From: CBDBCU01 sp965243185
GTDB lineage: Bacteria > Chloroflexota > Dehalococcoidia > Lucifugimonadales > UBA3495
Assembly (NCBI GenBank): GCA_965243185.1
Contig: OZ251531.1
Span: 372,001 to 436,000 of the forward strand
Direction: 5' to 3'
Length of the DNA: 64,000 nt
Shown: positions 17,698 through 25,646 of the stretch, piece after piece
Position numbering within the stretch: position 1 is the first letter of the stretch
How the letters are laid out: every line of letters starts with the position of its first letter
Translations under genes and position numbers: made by a program
The notes under the pieces: generated by a model
Told to the model about the DNA's origin: nothing
Database searches by the model: none
The model's input: only the letters and a program-made list of their open reading frames with translations

Positions 17698-18036
17698 ATG
17701 ACTACTGAACTTGAACAAATCCTTGCGGATTCCAAAGCTGACCGGGAGCGGACGCGCCAAGAATTCAAAGCCGCTCTGGGGCGGACGGAGAGGAATATCC
17801 TCGAGGCCATGGAGAGGATGGAATGGAACATCCTCGAAGACCTAGCGCGGACGGAGAGGAACATCCTCGAAGACTTCGCGCGGATGGAAAGGAACATTAT
17901 CGCCGCTATGGAGCGGTGGTACGCCAATAGGGCGCGGGATCGGCGGAATGCTAAGCGGTGGATGGTGGGGACGATTATCGCCGCGATTGGGGTGGCGGTT
18001 GCGCTGACCGCCGCGGTCGAGAAACTTATTTCCTGA
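17698..18036 (+). CDS. hendecad coiled-coil membrane protein within pro operon
   Basis: 112 residues. Four consecutive 11-residue repeats, RTERNILEAME, RMEWNILEDLA, RTERNILEDFA and RMERNIIAAME, span about 29-72. An 11-residue period suggests a right-handed coiled coil. A basic stretch and one C-terminal transmembrane helix (WMVGTIIAAIGVAVALTAAV) follow. It lies between proV and proW on the same strand, 42 bases before the proW ATG. GGGAGGG precedes the start. No family is known to me; it may be a membrane-tethered accessory to the transporter. Confidence 0.7.
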   Translation: MTTELEQILADSKADRERTRQEFKAALGRTERNILEAMERMEWNILEDLARTERNILEDFARMERNIIAAMERWYANRARDRRNAKRWMVGTIIAAIGVAVALTAAVEKLIS

Positions 18037-18077
18037 ACTTGAAACGAGGGACAGAGCCCAGTTTTCGGGAGGCAGTT

Positions 18078-19184
18078 ATGACGTCTTTGACGACCCGAGA
18101 AGATTCGGATCCGGCGGCTACGGATCAGCCGGCGGCCGCGCCGTCTTTGTTGGCTACGCTGCAAGGCTTGCCGGCCCTTTACAAGGCGGGGGCCGGGTTG
18201 GCGGCGGTGGTGATTGTGGCCGTGGCCTGTTATGTCATCTGGGGGCCGTTCGAGTTTCGGGGGGAGACGATGGAGTTTCCGACCACCGTGTCGACGCGGG
18301 CGGTGGAGACTACCGGGGGCGGGACGATCGAGCTGCGCCATACGATACGGGATGTGAGTTCGGAGGGCATCGACGACGGGGTGCGCTGGCTGAACGACCG
18401 GCTGCGTTTCTTTTTTAACGGGATTAAGTCGGGCGTTACCTATGCCCTAGTGTATATTTCCAACTTCCTGCAATGGGTGGCGTGGCCGGCGATTGTGCTG
18501 GGGTTGGTGCTGCTGGCTTATGCCCTGGGTCGGGGCAGCGTGGCGGTGTTCACGGCGGTGGCGCTGCTGTTTATCGGCTTTATGGATATGTGGGCGGATG
18601 CCATTGACACCATCGCTTTGATGGTGGTGGCGGTAGTGGTGTGTATGGCGATTGGCCTGCCGCTGGGGATCCTGGGGGCGCGGAGTCGGATGGCGGACAA
18701 CATTATGCGGCCGATTCTGGACGGGATGCAGACGATGCCGAGTTTTGTCTATCTGCTGCCGGGTATCCTGTTTTTCGGGCTGGGGCCGGCAGCCGGCATT
18801 TTTGCCACGCTGATTTACGCGGTGCCGCCGGTGATCCGCTTGACTAATTTGGGGATCCGGCAGGTTTCGGCGGAGACGGTGGAGGCGGCGCGTTCTTTCG
18901 GGGCGTCGCCGCGGCAGGTGCTGATGAAGGTTCAGATACCGATGGCGCTGCCGACGATTATGGCGGGAATTAACCAGACGACGATGATGGCCCTGGCGAT
19001 GGTGACTATTGCCAGTCTGGTGGCGTCCGGCGGTTTGGGCGATCCGGTGCTGCGGGCGTTGCAGAAGCAGGAGTATGGCACGGGGGCCATTGCGGGGCTG
19101 GCGATTGTTTTCCTGGCGATTGTCATTGACCGGCTGACGCAGGCGGCGGCGGGGCGGCAGCAGCGTTCGCTGAGCGCCGGGTAG
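18078..19184 (+). CDS. proW: glycine betaine/proline-type ABC transporter permease
   Basis: 368 residues, multi-spanning. BPD_transp_1 core with the EAA loop ETVEAARSFGASPRQVLMKV and conserved IGLPLGILGAR and DGMQTMPSFVYLLPGILFFG, the ProW/OpuAB signature. A long N-terminal region carries one membrane segment (AVVIVAVACYVIWGPF). The ATG follows GGGAGGC. Works with ProV and the two ProX lipoproteins. Confidence 0.92.
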   Translation: MTSLTTREDSDPAATDQPAAAPSLLATLQGLPALYKAGAGLAAVVIVAVACYVIWGPFEFRGETMEFPTTVSTRAVETTGGGTIELRHTIRDVSSEGIDDGVRWLNDRLRFFFNGIKSGVTYALVYISNFLQWVAWPAIVLGLVLLAYALGRGSVAVFTAVALLFIGFMDMWADAIDTIALMVVAVVVCMAIGLPLGILGARSRMADNIMRPILDGMQTMPSFVYLLPGILFFGLGPAAGIFATLIYAVPPVIRLTNLGIRQVSAETVEAARSFGASPRQVLMKVQIPMALPTIMAGINQTTMMALAMVTIASLVASGGLGDPVLRALQKQEYGTGAIAGLAIVFLAIVIDRLTQAAAGRQQRSLSAG

Positions 19185-19210
19185 GGCCGGGCAAGGCGGG
19201 AGAATCCTAG

Positions 19211-19450
19211 ATGACCACTACTGCCATAACTATTGAGGTGGACGCGGTTGCGGCGGCGGCTTACGCCGCCGCGACTCCGGAGGAGCAGCGGAAAATGCAG
19301 GCAATGCTGAGCTTGCGGTTGCAAGACCTTACCGGTTCGCCGGTCAAGTCGCTGCGTAAAACAATCGACACGATGAGCCGGGAGTCGCAAGAAAATGGGC
19401 TGACTCCGGAGATTCTGGAGTCGATTTTGCAGGATGAAAATGGGGGATGA
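19211..19450 (+). CDS. small antitoxin-like hypothetical protein
   Basis: 79 residues, soluble: MTTTAITIEVDAVAAAAYAAATPEEQRKMQAML, then LRLQDLTGSPVKSL and LTPEILESILQDE. The pattern (ATPEEQRKMQ ... GLTPEILESIL) occurs in small proteins of cyanobacteria and Chloroflexi often annotated as antitoxins. No complete toxin follows; only a 20-residue reading frame (MGDEWHILSATFLYY...) overlaps its end. It separates proW from proX. Confidence 0.6.
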   Translation: MTTTAITIEVDAVAAAAYAAATPEEQRKMQAMLSLRLQDLTGSPVKSLRKTIDTMSRESQENGLTPEILESILQDENGG

Positions 19451-19666
19451 ATGGCACATCCTTTCTGCAACATTCCTATACTATCCCCGGCCGATTTCCT
19501 GATGGAGCAACTGAGTTAATGCCATTTTCCATAGCCTTGACGGTTCTGTGGCATTGTTGCGAGGGTGATTTGACAGGGGGCGGGGATGCTGGTAACATTG
19601 CCGAAGTTTGGGCTGGATCAGCTGGCCCGGAATACTAAATTTACAGGTTTAAGGAGGAAGTCGGTT

Positions 19667-20908
19667 TTGTTTGCCAAGTATCGGGTATTCATTTTTATGG
19701 CGGCGGTAATGGCGTTATTCGCCATAGTCGCCTGTGGGGCCCCGGCGGCCGCGCCGCAGGTGCAGGAGGTAGTGCGGGAGGTTCCGGTCGAGGTGGAGCG
19801 GGTGGTGGAAGTCGAGCGGGTGGTGGAGGTTCCGGTCGAGACCGTGCGGGAGGTGGTGAAGGAAGTTCCGGTTACCGAAGTGGAAGTGCAGGAGGTAATC
19901 CGGGAGGTGCCGGTGGAAGTGGAGAAGGTCGTTGAGGTGGAACGGGTGGTCGAAGTGATGGCGCCGGAAGGGCCGAAAGAGACCATCATCTTTGGCGACC
20001 TGAACTGGACCAGCGCGCTGCTCCAGAACCGCATTGCCCAATACATTGTGGAGAAGGGCTACGGCTATCCCACGGATGTGAAGTTCGGTTCGACGCTGCC
20101 GTTGTTCCAGGGCTTGCAGAACGGCGATACCGATGTGGCCATGGAAATCTGGCTGCCGAACCAGCGGGAGGCTTGGGACAAGGCCCGGGCCGAGGGCGCG
20201 GTGTTGTCCGTTGGCACCAGCTTGGGTAATGACTGGCAGTCGGCTTTTGTGATTCCGGCTTATCTGCAAGAGCAGTATCCGGAACTGGACAGCGTCGAAG
20301 ACCTGAAGGATGACCAGTTCAAGCAGCTGTTCGCCACCGCTGAGACTGGCGGCAAGGCGCGCTTGGTGTCCTGCATTATCGGCTGGGCTTGCGAGGAAGT
20401 GAACGCCGCGCAGATTGAGGGCTACGACCTGCTGGATCATGTGGAAGTTATCAACCCGGGCGATGGGGCGGCGCTGAATGCCGACCTGAACGGGGCGTAT
20501 GAGCGGCAGGAGCCGTGGCTGGGGTATCAGTGGGGGACGAATGACCCGGCGTTGGTGCTGGATTTGGTGCGGCTGGAGGAGCCGGCCTACAGCGACCAGT
20601 GCTGGTTCACGACGAAGGCTTGCGCATATCAGGATGCGACGGTGCTGATTGCGGTGAACCCGGATTTGCCGGGAGAGGCGCCGGATGTGGTGGAGTTCCT
20701 GCGGAATTGGGACTACAACATCAATGTCTATAAGGAAGCGGCCCGGTGGGCTACCGCGAACCCGGATGCCTCGAATGAGGAGACCGCGATTTGGTGGTTG
20801 AGCAGCAAGGCGGACATCTGGGAAGCTTGGGTTACGCCGGAAGCGGCCGCGGGCGTCAAGGCGGCGTTGGCGGCCGGTGAATCCGCTGATGGTTGGCCGG
20901 AGGGCTAG
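19667..20908 (+). CDS. proX: glycine betaine-type substrate-binding lipoprotein with Val/Glu stalk
   Basis: Extracytoplasmic ligand-binding component (OpuAC/ProX). 413 residues from a TTG start with AAGGAGGAAG 6 bases upstream. Lipobox AIVAC puts the acylated Cys at 23. Residues 31-97 form a repetitive stalk (VPVEVERVVEV, VREVVKEVPV, VREVPVEVEKV and similar). The binding domain follows: FGDLNWTSALLQNRIAQYI, MEIWLPNQ and LGYQWGTNDPA, with Trp residues typical of betaine cages. Terminator follows. A stalk-less paralogue is next door. Confidence 0.9.
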   Translation: MFAKYRVFIFMAAVMALFAIVACGAPAAAPQVQEVVREVPVEVERVVEVERVVEVPVETVREVVKEVPVTEVEVQEVIREVPVEVEKVVEVERVVEVMAPEGPKETIIFGDLNWTSALLQNRIAQYIVEKGYGYPTDVKFGSTLPLFQGLQNGDTDVAMEIWLPNQREAWDKARAEGAVLSVGTSLGNDWQSAFVIPAYLQEQYPELDSVEDLKDDQFKQLFATAETGGKARLVSCIIGWACEEVNAAQIEGYDLLDHVEVINPGDGAALNADLNGAYERQEPWLGYQWGTNDPALVLDLVRLEEPAYSDQCWFTTKACAYQDATVLIAVNPDLPGEAPDVVEFLRNWDYNINVYKEAARWATANPDASNEETAIWWLSSKADIWEAWVTPEAAAGVKAALAAGESADGWPEG

Positions 20909-20936
20909 GCTTTAGCGGGAAATTGCGGGAAACCTT

Positions 20937-20970
20937 TGGGGGGACGGTCGGAAAGGCCGTCCCCCTTTTC
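20937..20970 (+). terminator. terminator after first proX
   Basis: GGGGGACGG/CCGTCCCCC stem with a GGAAAGG-like loop, then CTTTTC. Confidence 0.85.
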
Positions 20971-21060
20971 TATATTCAATAGAGGGGTATATAATGGATT
21001 TGGGGAGTAAATCAAGGGTGGGTTCACGCTAACGCCGGGGAAAGGCAGTCAATTGTCCGG

Positions 21061-21172
21061 GTCATTCCGACCGCAGGGAGGAATCTAAAAGTCGGGCAAG
21101 GAGTCAAGGGCGGGCATTTTAGATTCCTCGGCTATCGCCTCGGAATGACATGGGTGCTACGTTCGGAATGAC
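21061..21172. repeat. second palindromic repeat family, copy 1
   Basis: GTCATTCCGACCGCAGGGAG then GAATCTAAAA at the left is mirrored by TTTTAGATTCCTCGG...CCTCGGAATGAC at the right, followed by an extra TTCGGAATGACAT. The rest of the 20971-21238 gap holds a possible -10 (TATAAT at 20990) but no clear -35. Confidence 0.65.
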
Positions 21173-21238
21173 ATAGGTGACTGACTGCAATGCCCAATCG
21201 CTAGTGGGAACGCGACCTAGTTTTGAGGAGGGACAGTT

Positions 21239-22258
21239 ATGCGGGGCAACGGGCGGGTTATGGTTTTGATGGCGGCGATGGCGTTCCTGCTCATAGTGGC
21301 GGCGTGCGCGGCGCCGCAGCGGGAGAAGGCGACGATTATTTTCGGGGATCTGAACTGGACCAGCGCGCTGGTGCAGAACCGGATTGCCCAATACATCGTG
21401 GAGAAGGGGTATGAGCATCCCACGGAGGTGAAGTTCGGGGCGACGCTGCCGCTGTTTCAGGGTCTGCTGCGCGGCGACACAAATGTGAGTATGGAAATCT
21501 GGTTGCCGAACCAGGAGGAGGCGTGGGAGAAGGCTCTAGCGGACGGGGCGGTGGTTTCGGTGGGGGACAGCTTGGGGACGGACTGGCAGTCGGCGTTTGT
21601 CATTCCGGCGTATCTGCAAGAGCAGTATCCGGAGTTGGACAGTATCGAGGATTTGCGGGAGGAGCGGTTCAAGGAGCTGTTCGCGACGGCGGAGACGGGG
21701 AGCAAGGCGCGGCTGGTGTCGTGCGTTATCGGCTGGTCGTGCGAGGAGGTGAACGCGGCGCAGATTAAGGGCTACGGGCTGCAGGATCATGTGGAGGTTA
21801 TCAATCCGGGGGACGGGGCGGCGATGAATGCGGACCTGTACGGGGCGTATGAAAAGGGGGAGCCGTGGCTGGGCTATCAGTGGGGGACTAACGACCCGGC
21901 GCTGCTGCTGGATTTGGTTCTGCTGGAGGAGCCGCCTTACAGCGAGGCGTGCTGGGAAAGTACCAAAGCGTGCGCTTATGAGGAGTCGCGTATCATCATT
22001 GCCATTCATCCGGATTTGGAGGAGCAGGCGCCGGAGGTGGTGGCAATGCTGCGGGAGTGGGGGTTTGATGCCGGGATTTACCGGGAGGTGGCGCAGTGGC
22101 TGGATGCGAACCCGGATGCGTCGAACCGGGATGCCGCTTTGTGGTGGCTGGAGGGGAATGGGGAGCTGTGGGGGGCGTGGGTTACGGCGGAGGCGCGGGA
22201 TAAGGTGCAGGCGGCGTTGGCGGCGGGGGAGATTCCGATGGGGTGGCCGGAGGGGTAG
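21239..22258 (+). CDS. proX: second glycine betaine-type substrate-binding lipoprotein (no stalk)
   Basis: 339 residues, closely related to the preceding proX across the whole binding domain (FGDLNWTSALVQNRIAQYIV, VKFGATLPLFQGL, YLQEQYPELDS, LGYQWGTNDPA). Its lipobox IVAAC (Cys 23) joins the domain after only a few residues, so the Val/Glu stalk is absent. GAGGAGGGACAGTT precedes the ATG. A related terminator follows it, implying duplication of gene plus terminator. It may differ in ligand or in reach from the membrane. Confidence 0.9.
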   Translation: MRGNGRVMVLMAAMAFLLIVAACAAPQREKATIIFGDLNWTSALVQNRIAQYIVEKGYEHPTEVKFGATLPLFQGLLRGDTNVSMEIWLPNQEEAWEKALADGAVVSVGDSLGTDWQSAFVIPAYLQEQYPELDSIEDLREERFKELFATAETGSKARLVSCVIGWSCEEVNAAQIKGYGLQDHVEVINPGDGAAMNADLYGAYEKGEPWLGYQWGTNDPALLLDLVLLEEPPYSEACWESTKACAYEESRIIIAIHPDLEEQAPEVVAMLREWGFDAGIYREVAQWLDANPDASNRDAALWWLEGNGELWGAWVTAEARDKVQAALAAGEIPMGWPEG

Positions 22259-22280
22259 GGGGTTGGTTGTAGTTCTTGAG

Positions 22281-22317
22281 GGGGGACGGTCGGATGGGGC
22301 TGTTCCCCTTTGTTTTG
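22281..22317 (+). terminator. degenerate terminator after second proX
   Basis: GGGGACGGTCGGATGGGG then CTGTTCCCC, T-rich tail TTTGTTTT. It resembles the terminator after the first proX, with G-U pairs. Confidence 0.6.
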
Positions 22318-22384
22318 CCTGGGGCGGCGAGTGGTATAATGGCGGCTGATTTGGGCTTGGTTACTTTTTGGAGGGAGGCGTTTG

Positions 22385-23110
22385 ATGACTGGGCTGGAGC
22401 CGATTTCCGAGGCTACGCTGGAGACGCTGAAGGGGATACCGACGCAGACGCTGATTGACGGGCTGTGGGTGATGGGTTGGCCGATGAGCTACATTGAGGG
22501 GGCGCGGCCGCTGCAAAAGGGGCAGCAGATGGCAGGGCGGGCGGTAACTTTGCGCTTTGTGCCGCATCGGCCGGATTTGGCGCAGGATAAGCCGAAGGGG
22601 GCGCAGTCGGCGGAGTATGTGGCGATTGAGTTGTGCGGGCCGGGGGAAGTGCTGGCGATTGACGCGATGGGGTGGACTTACAGCTCGATTGGCGGGGACA
22701 TTAAGTTTCTGCGGTTGAGTCAGCGGCAGGTGGGCGGTTTGGTTACGGACGGGTCGGTGCGGGACAGCAAGGTGCTGCTGGAGTATGGGTTTCCGGTCTA
22801 TTCGGCGTCCACCACCGCCAAGCAGGGGCCGGCGGAGTTCTGGCCGTGGCAGGTGAATGACGCGATTCAGTGCGGCGGGGTGCTGGTCCGGCCGGGGGAT
22901 GCGATTGTGGGGGATGATGACGGGGCGGTGGTGGTGCCGCGGGCGGCGGTGGACCAGGTGATTGCCATTGCCCACGAGCGGGAGGAAGTGGAGGCGGTTA
23001 TCAAGGCGCAACTGGAGGTGGAACGGTGTTCGCCGGGGAAATACTATCCGTTTAACGATTTGACCTGGCAGTTGTTTGAGGAAAAGACCGGCAAGAAACG
23101 GCGGCAGTAG
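22385..23110 (+). CDS. RraA-like / HMG-CHA aldolase-fold protein
   Basis: 241 residues. Recognised by VLAIDAMGWTYSSIGGDI, VGGLVTDGSVRDSKVL and AIQCGGVLVRPGDAIVGDDDGAVVVP, the metal-site loops (GDxDGxxxxP, GxxxDGxxRD) of the RraA/4-hydroxy-4-methyl-2-oxoglutarate aldolase superfamily. Members are either RNase E regulators or class II aldolases or decarboxylases; in this catabolic context aldolase activity is more likely. The ATG after GGAGGGAGG was preferred to the TTG directly before it. Confidence 0.8.
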   Translation: MTGLEPISEATLETLKGIPTQTLIDGLWVMGWPMSYIEGARPLQKGQQMAGRAVTLRFVPHRPDLAQDKPKGAQSAEYVAIELCGPGEVLAIDAMGWTYSSIGGDIKFLRLSQRQVGGLVTDGSVRDSKVLLEYGFPVYSASTTAKQGPAEFWPWQVNDAIQCGGVLVRPGDAIVGDDDGAVVVPRAAVDQVIAIAHEREEVEAVIKAQLEVERCSPGKYYPFNDLTWQLFEEKTGKKRRQ

Positions 23111-23152
23111 GGGGTTAGATTTCGGACGGTTATTGCTGGGCCAAAGGGAAGC

Positions 23153-23214
23153 CGGTATCGCAAATAGTCTTGGGGCGGGATTTTCTGGATTCCCACTTTC
23201 GTGGGAATGACGGT
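23153..23214. repeat. MITE-like repeat (copy G, partial)
   Basis: CCGGTATCGCAAATAG resembles the outer end; then TTCTGGATTCCCACTTTC and its mirror arm. It ends 31 bases before the next gene's start, so it lies in its upstream region. Confidence 0.65.
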
Positions 23215-23245
23215 TATACCAATTTTCAGGAGACAGGAGGGCGTT

Positions 23246-23800
23246 ATGGCGCGACTACCTTTAGCCAGCCGGGAGAGCGTACCGGAGGGGCAACGGGAAG
23301 CCTTTGACCAAATTGTGGGGGAGGGGCCGGTGCCGGGCCGGGGGCCGGGTTCGGTAACGATTCATGTGCCAGAGGCGGCGAAGCGGGTAACGGCGTTGAA
23401 CCAGTATCTGCGGCGGGATTCGAGTCTGCCGCTGAAAATCCAGGAGTTGGCGATGCTGGTAACGGCGCGGGAGATGGATTGCCAGCACATCTGGAACGCT
23501 CATGCGGCGTCGGCGGTGGCGGCCGGGGTGCCGCGGCAACTGGTGGATGCGCTGCGGGAAGGGGAGGAGTTGGCGGAATTGGGGGCGGATGAGGAGGCGG
23601 TGGTGAATTACGGGCAGGAGTTCTTTCGGAAGCATCAGGTCAGCCGGGGCGGTTGGCAGGCGGCCTTTGAGCAGTTCGGGACGCAGGGGCTGGTGGAGTT
23701 GACGCTGGTGATGGGAAGTTACAGTATGCTGGCGTTCTGCATTAACGCCTTTGACACGGATTTGCCGCCGGACCGGGAGGAGCCGCTGCTGCCGGTTTAG
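23246..23800 (+). CDS. carboxymuconolactone decarboxylase family protein
   Basis: 184 residues, all-alpha AhpD/CMD fold. Conserved helix LPLKIQELAMLVTAREMDCQ is followed by HIWNAHAASAVAAGVPRQLVD. The usual CxxC of AhpD is reduced to a single Cys, the pattern of CMD-like proteins seen in aromatic catabolism. CAGGAGGGCGTT precedes the ATG. Exact reaction unknown. Confidence 0.85.
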   Translation: MARLPLASRESVPEGQREAFDQIVGEGPVPGRGPGSVTIHVPEAAKRVTALNQYLRRDSSLPLKIQELAMLVTAREMDCQHIWNAHAASAVAAGVPRQLVDALREGEELAELGADEEAVVNYGQEFFRKHQVSRGGWQAAFEQFGTQGLVELTLVMGSYSMLAFCINAFDTDLPPDREEPLLPV

Positions 23801-23886
23801 GCGTTATCGGGGCTATTTGGTACCGCCCTTGGCCGGATGCGGTCAGGGGCGGGCTGATTCTGATTTGGGGGCATTGGCGGGTAGGT

Positions 23887-24609
23887 ATGTGCGGGCGTTA
23901 TAGCTTGACGATTGAATTGGCGGAATTGACGGGGCGTTTCGGCTTTGCAGCCGGGGAGCTGGCGATGCCGCCGCGCTTTAATGTGGCGCCGACGCAGGGG
24001 GTTTTGACGGTGGTCGGCGGCCGCCGGGAGGGCAAGGGAGCGGCCAAGGAACGGCGGGCCGGATTGATGCGGTGGGGGCTGATTCCGGCGTGGGCTAAAG
24101 ATGCCGGCGGCAACAATCCTTTGATCAACGCCCGGGCGGAAACGCTGACGGATAAGCCATCTTTCCGGGAGGCGTTGGAACGGCGGCGGTGTTTGATACC
24201 GGCGGATGGGTTTTACGAGTGGCAAGTTGGCGGCGGGCAGCGGCGGCCCTGGCGGGTCAGGCTGAAGTCGGGGGATGCTTTTGCCTTTGCCGGGTTGTGG
24301 GAACGGTGGCAAGCCCCGGGCGGGGAAGTAGTCCATTCCTGCGCTATTGTGACTACGGCGGCTAATGAACTGCTGGGGTCGATTCATCCCCGGATGCCGG
24401 TGATACTGAAGCGGGATAAGGAAGGGGCGTGGCTGGATGGGGAGTTGCGGGATACCGAAGCATTGGGGGCGCTGCTGACGGCTTACCCGGCGGGGGAGAT
24501 GGAGCTGTACCGGGTGGCGGAGCGGGTGAATGCCGCGGGGTTTGACAGGCCGGAGTGCATTGGGCCGGCGGGGGATGGGATGGAGGAATATAACGGGCGG
24601 TTGTTTTAA
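23887..24609 (+). CDS. SRAP domain protein (YedK/HMCES family)
   Basis: Forms a covalent thiazolidine crosslink with abasic sites in single-stranded DNA. The essential Cys2 is present (MCGRYSL), as are the conserved NVAPTQ, WGLIPAWAKD, INARAE, the active-site Glu in PADGFYEW, and the His in IHPRMPVIL. 240 residues, full length. Its stop overlaps the stop of the converging NHL gene by a few bases. Confidence 0.93.
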   Translation: MCGRYSLTIELAELTGRFGFAAGELAMPPRFNVAPTQGVLTVVGGRREGKGAAKERRAGLMRWGLIPAWAKDAGGNNPLINARAETLTDKPSFREALERRRCLIPADGFYEWQVGGGQRRPWRVRLKSGDAFAFAGLWERWQAPGGEVVHSCAIVTTAANELLGSIHPRMPVILKRDKEGAWLDGELRDTEALGALLTAYPAGEMELYRVAERVNAAGFDRPECIGPAGDGMEEYNGRLF

Positions 24610-25640
24610 GCAGTCCAACGGTAAAGCTGCAAGCGGTGGCGGAGGCTGTCAACGATGTAAATGTGGCCGGCGGCGTCGAGTTTGATGGCGGTAGGCCCCC
24701 AGAGGAGTTTTTCGACGGCGGCGGAGCGTTGCCATTCGTATTCGGCTGGGCTTTGTTCCGGGCGGCGAGGGATAGCCGGCTCCAGGTTGGCTTGGCGGCG
24801 GGCGGCGGCTTCGTCCGGGTTGGCGGCGAGGTAATCCACAGCCCATTGGGAGGGAATAGTGGCATCGCCGCGGATGGCGGCGATAAACCGGCCTTCCGGG
24901 TCTAATACCTGCACCCGTTGATTGCCCCAATCGGCGACATAGATATAGCCGGCGGGGTCAACGGTGATGCCGGCGGGTCGGTGAAAGTGGCCGGGGTCGG
25001 AACCGGGCGCACCAAAGGCGGTAAGGTAATTGCCGGCGGGGTCGAATTTCTGGATGCGGTCGTTGCGCCAGTCGGCGGCGTAGATATTGCCGGCGGTATC
25101 CACTGCGTTGCCCCAAGGAGTGTTGAACTGGCCGGGGCCACTGCCATAGCCGCCCCATTGCCGTAGCAATTGTCCGTCTTTGGTGAACTGCTGAATGCGG
25201 TGGTTGAGGCTGTCGGAGACCAGCAGGTTGTCTTGCCGGTCGAAGGTCAGGTAAGAGGGGCGGTTGAACTGGCCGGGGTTATCGCCGGGGGTACCCCATT
25301 GCGCTAGAAAGACGCCTTGCCGGTCAAAGATGGTGATGCGGTTCAGGGCTTCGTCGGCTACATAGAGGTTGTCGTCCCGGTCAAAAGCTAGGGAGCTGGG
25401 CCACCACAGTTGGCCGGCGGCGGTGCCGCCGCTGCTGAATTCCCCCAAGTAGTCCTCGGACAGGGTGCAGCGGGTGATGCGCTTGGAGGAGAGGCGGCTG
25501 CCGATTTCCGGGCCAGCCCGGTTCAGCACATAGAGGGTTCCGGTGGAATCCAAGGCAATATCCACCGGGTTGTTGAAGCCCCGGCCCTGATTGGCCATAA
25601 AGCCGATGGTTTTGATGTAGTGGAGAGGAGCGGCGGGCAT
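24606..25640 (-). CDS. NHL-repeat beta-propeller protein
   Basis: 344 residues made of about six NHL blades, each with the pattern NPVDIALDSTGTLYV, PSSLAFDRDDNLYVAD, PSYLTFDRQDNLLVSD, PWGNAVDTAGNIYAADW, PAGITVDPAGYIYVADWG. No signal peptide is visible. A 60-residue insertion (RRQANLEPAIPRRPEQ region) breaks up the last blade. It starts 6 bases after the DUF1800 gene ends, so the two form an operon. Role unknown. Confidence 0.85.
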   Translation of the reverse strand: MPAAPLHYIKTIGFMANQGRGFNNPVDIALDSTGTLYVLNRAGPEIGSRLSSKRITRCTLSEDYLGEFSSGGTAAGQLWWPSSLAFDRDDNLYVADEALNRITIFDRQGVFLAQWGTPGDNPGQFNRPSYLTFDRQDNLLVSDSLNHRIQQFTKDGQLLRQWGGYGSGPGQFNTPWGNAVDTAGNIYAADWRNDRIQKFDPAGNYLTAFGAPGSDPGHFHRPAGITVDPAGYIYVADWGNQRVQVLDPEGRFIAAIRGDATIPSQWAVDYLAANPDEAAARRQANLEPAIPRRPEQSPAEYEWQRSAAVEKLLWGPTAIKLDAAGHIYIVDSLRHRLQLYRWTA

Positions 25641-25646
25641 AGCAAC

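Noticed and set aside
19438..19500. 20-residue frame after the antitoxin-like gene as a toxin
   Set aside because: Far too short, no toxin motif; at most a remnant.
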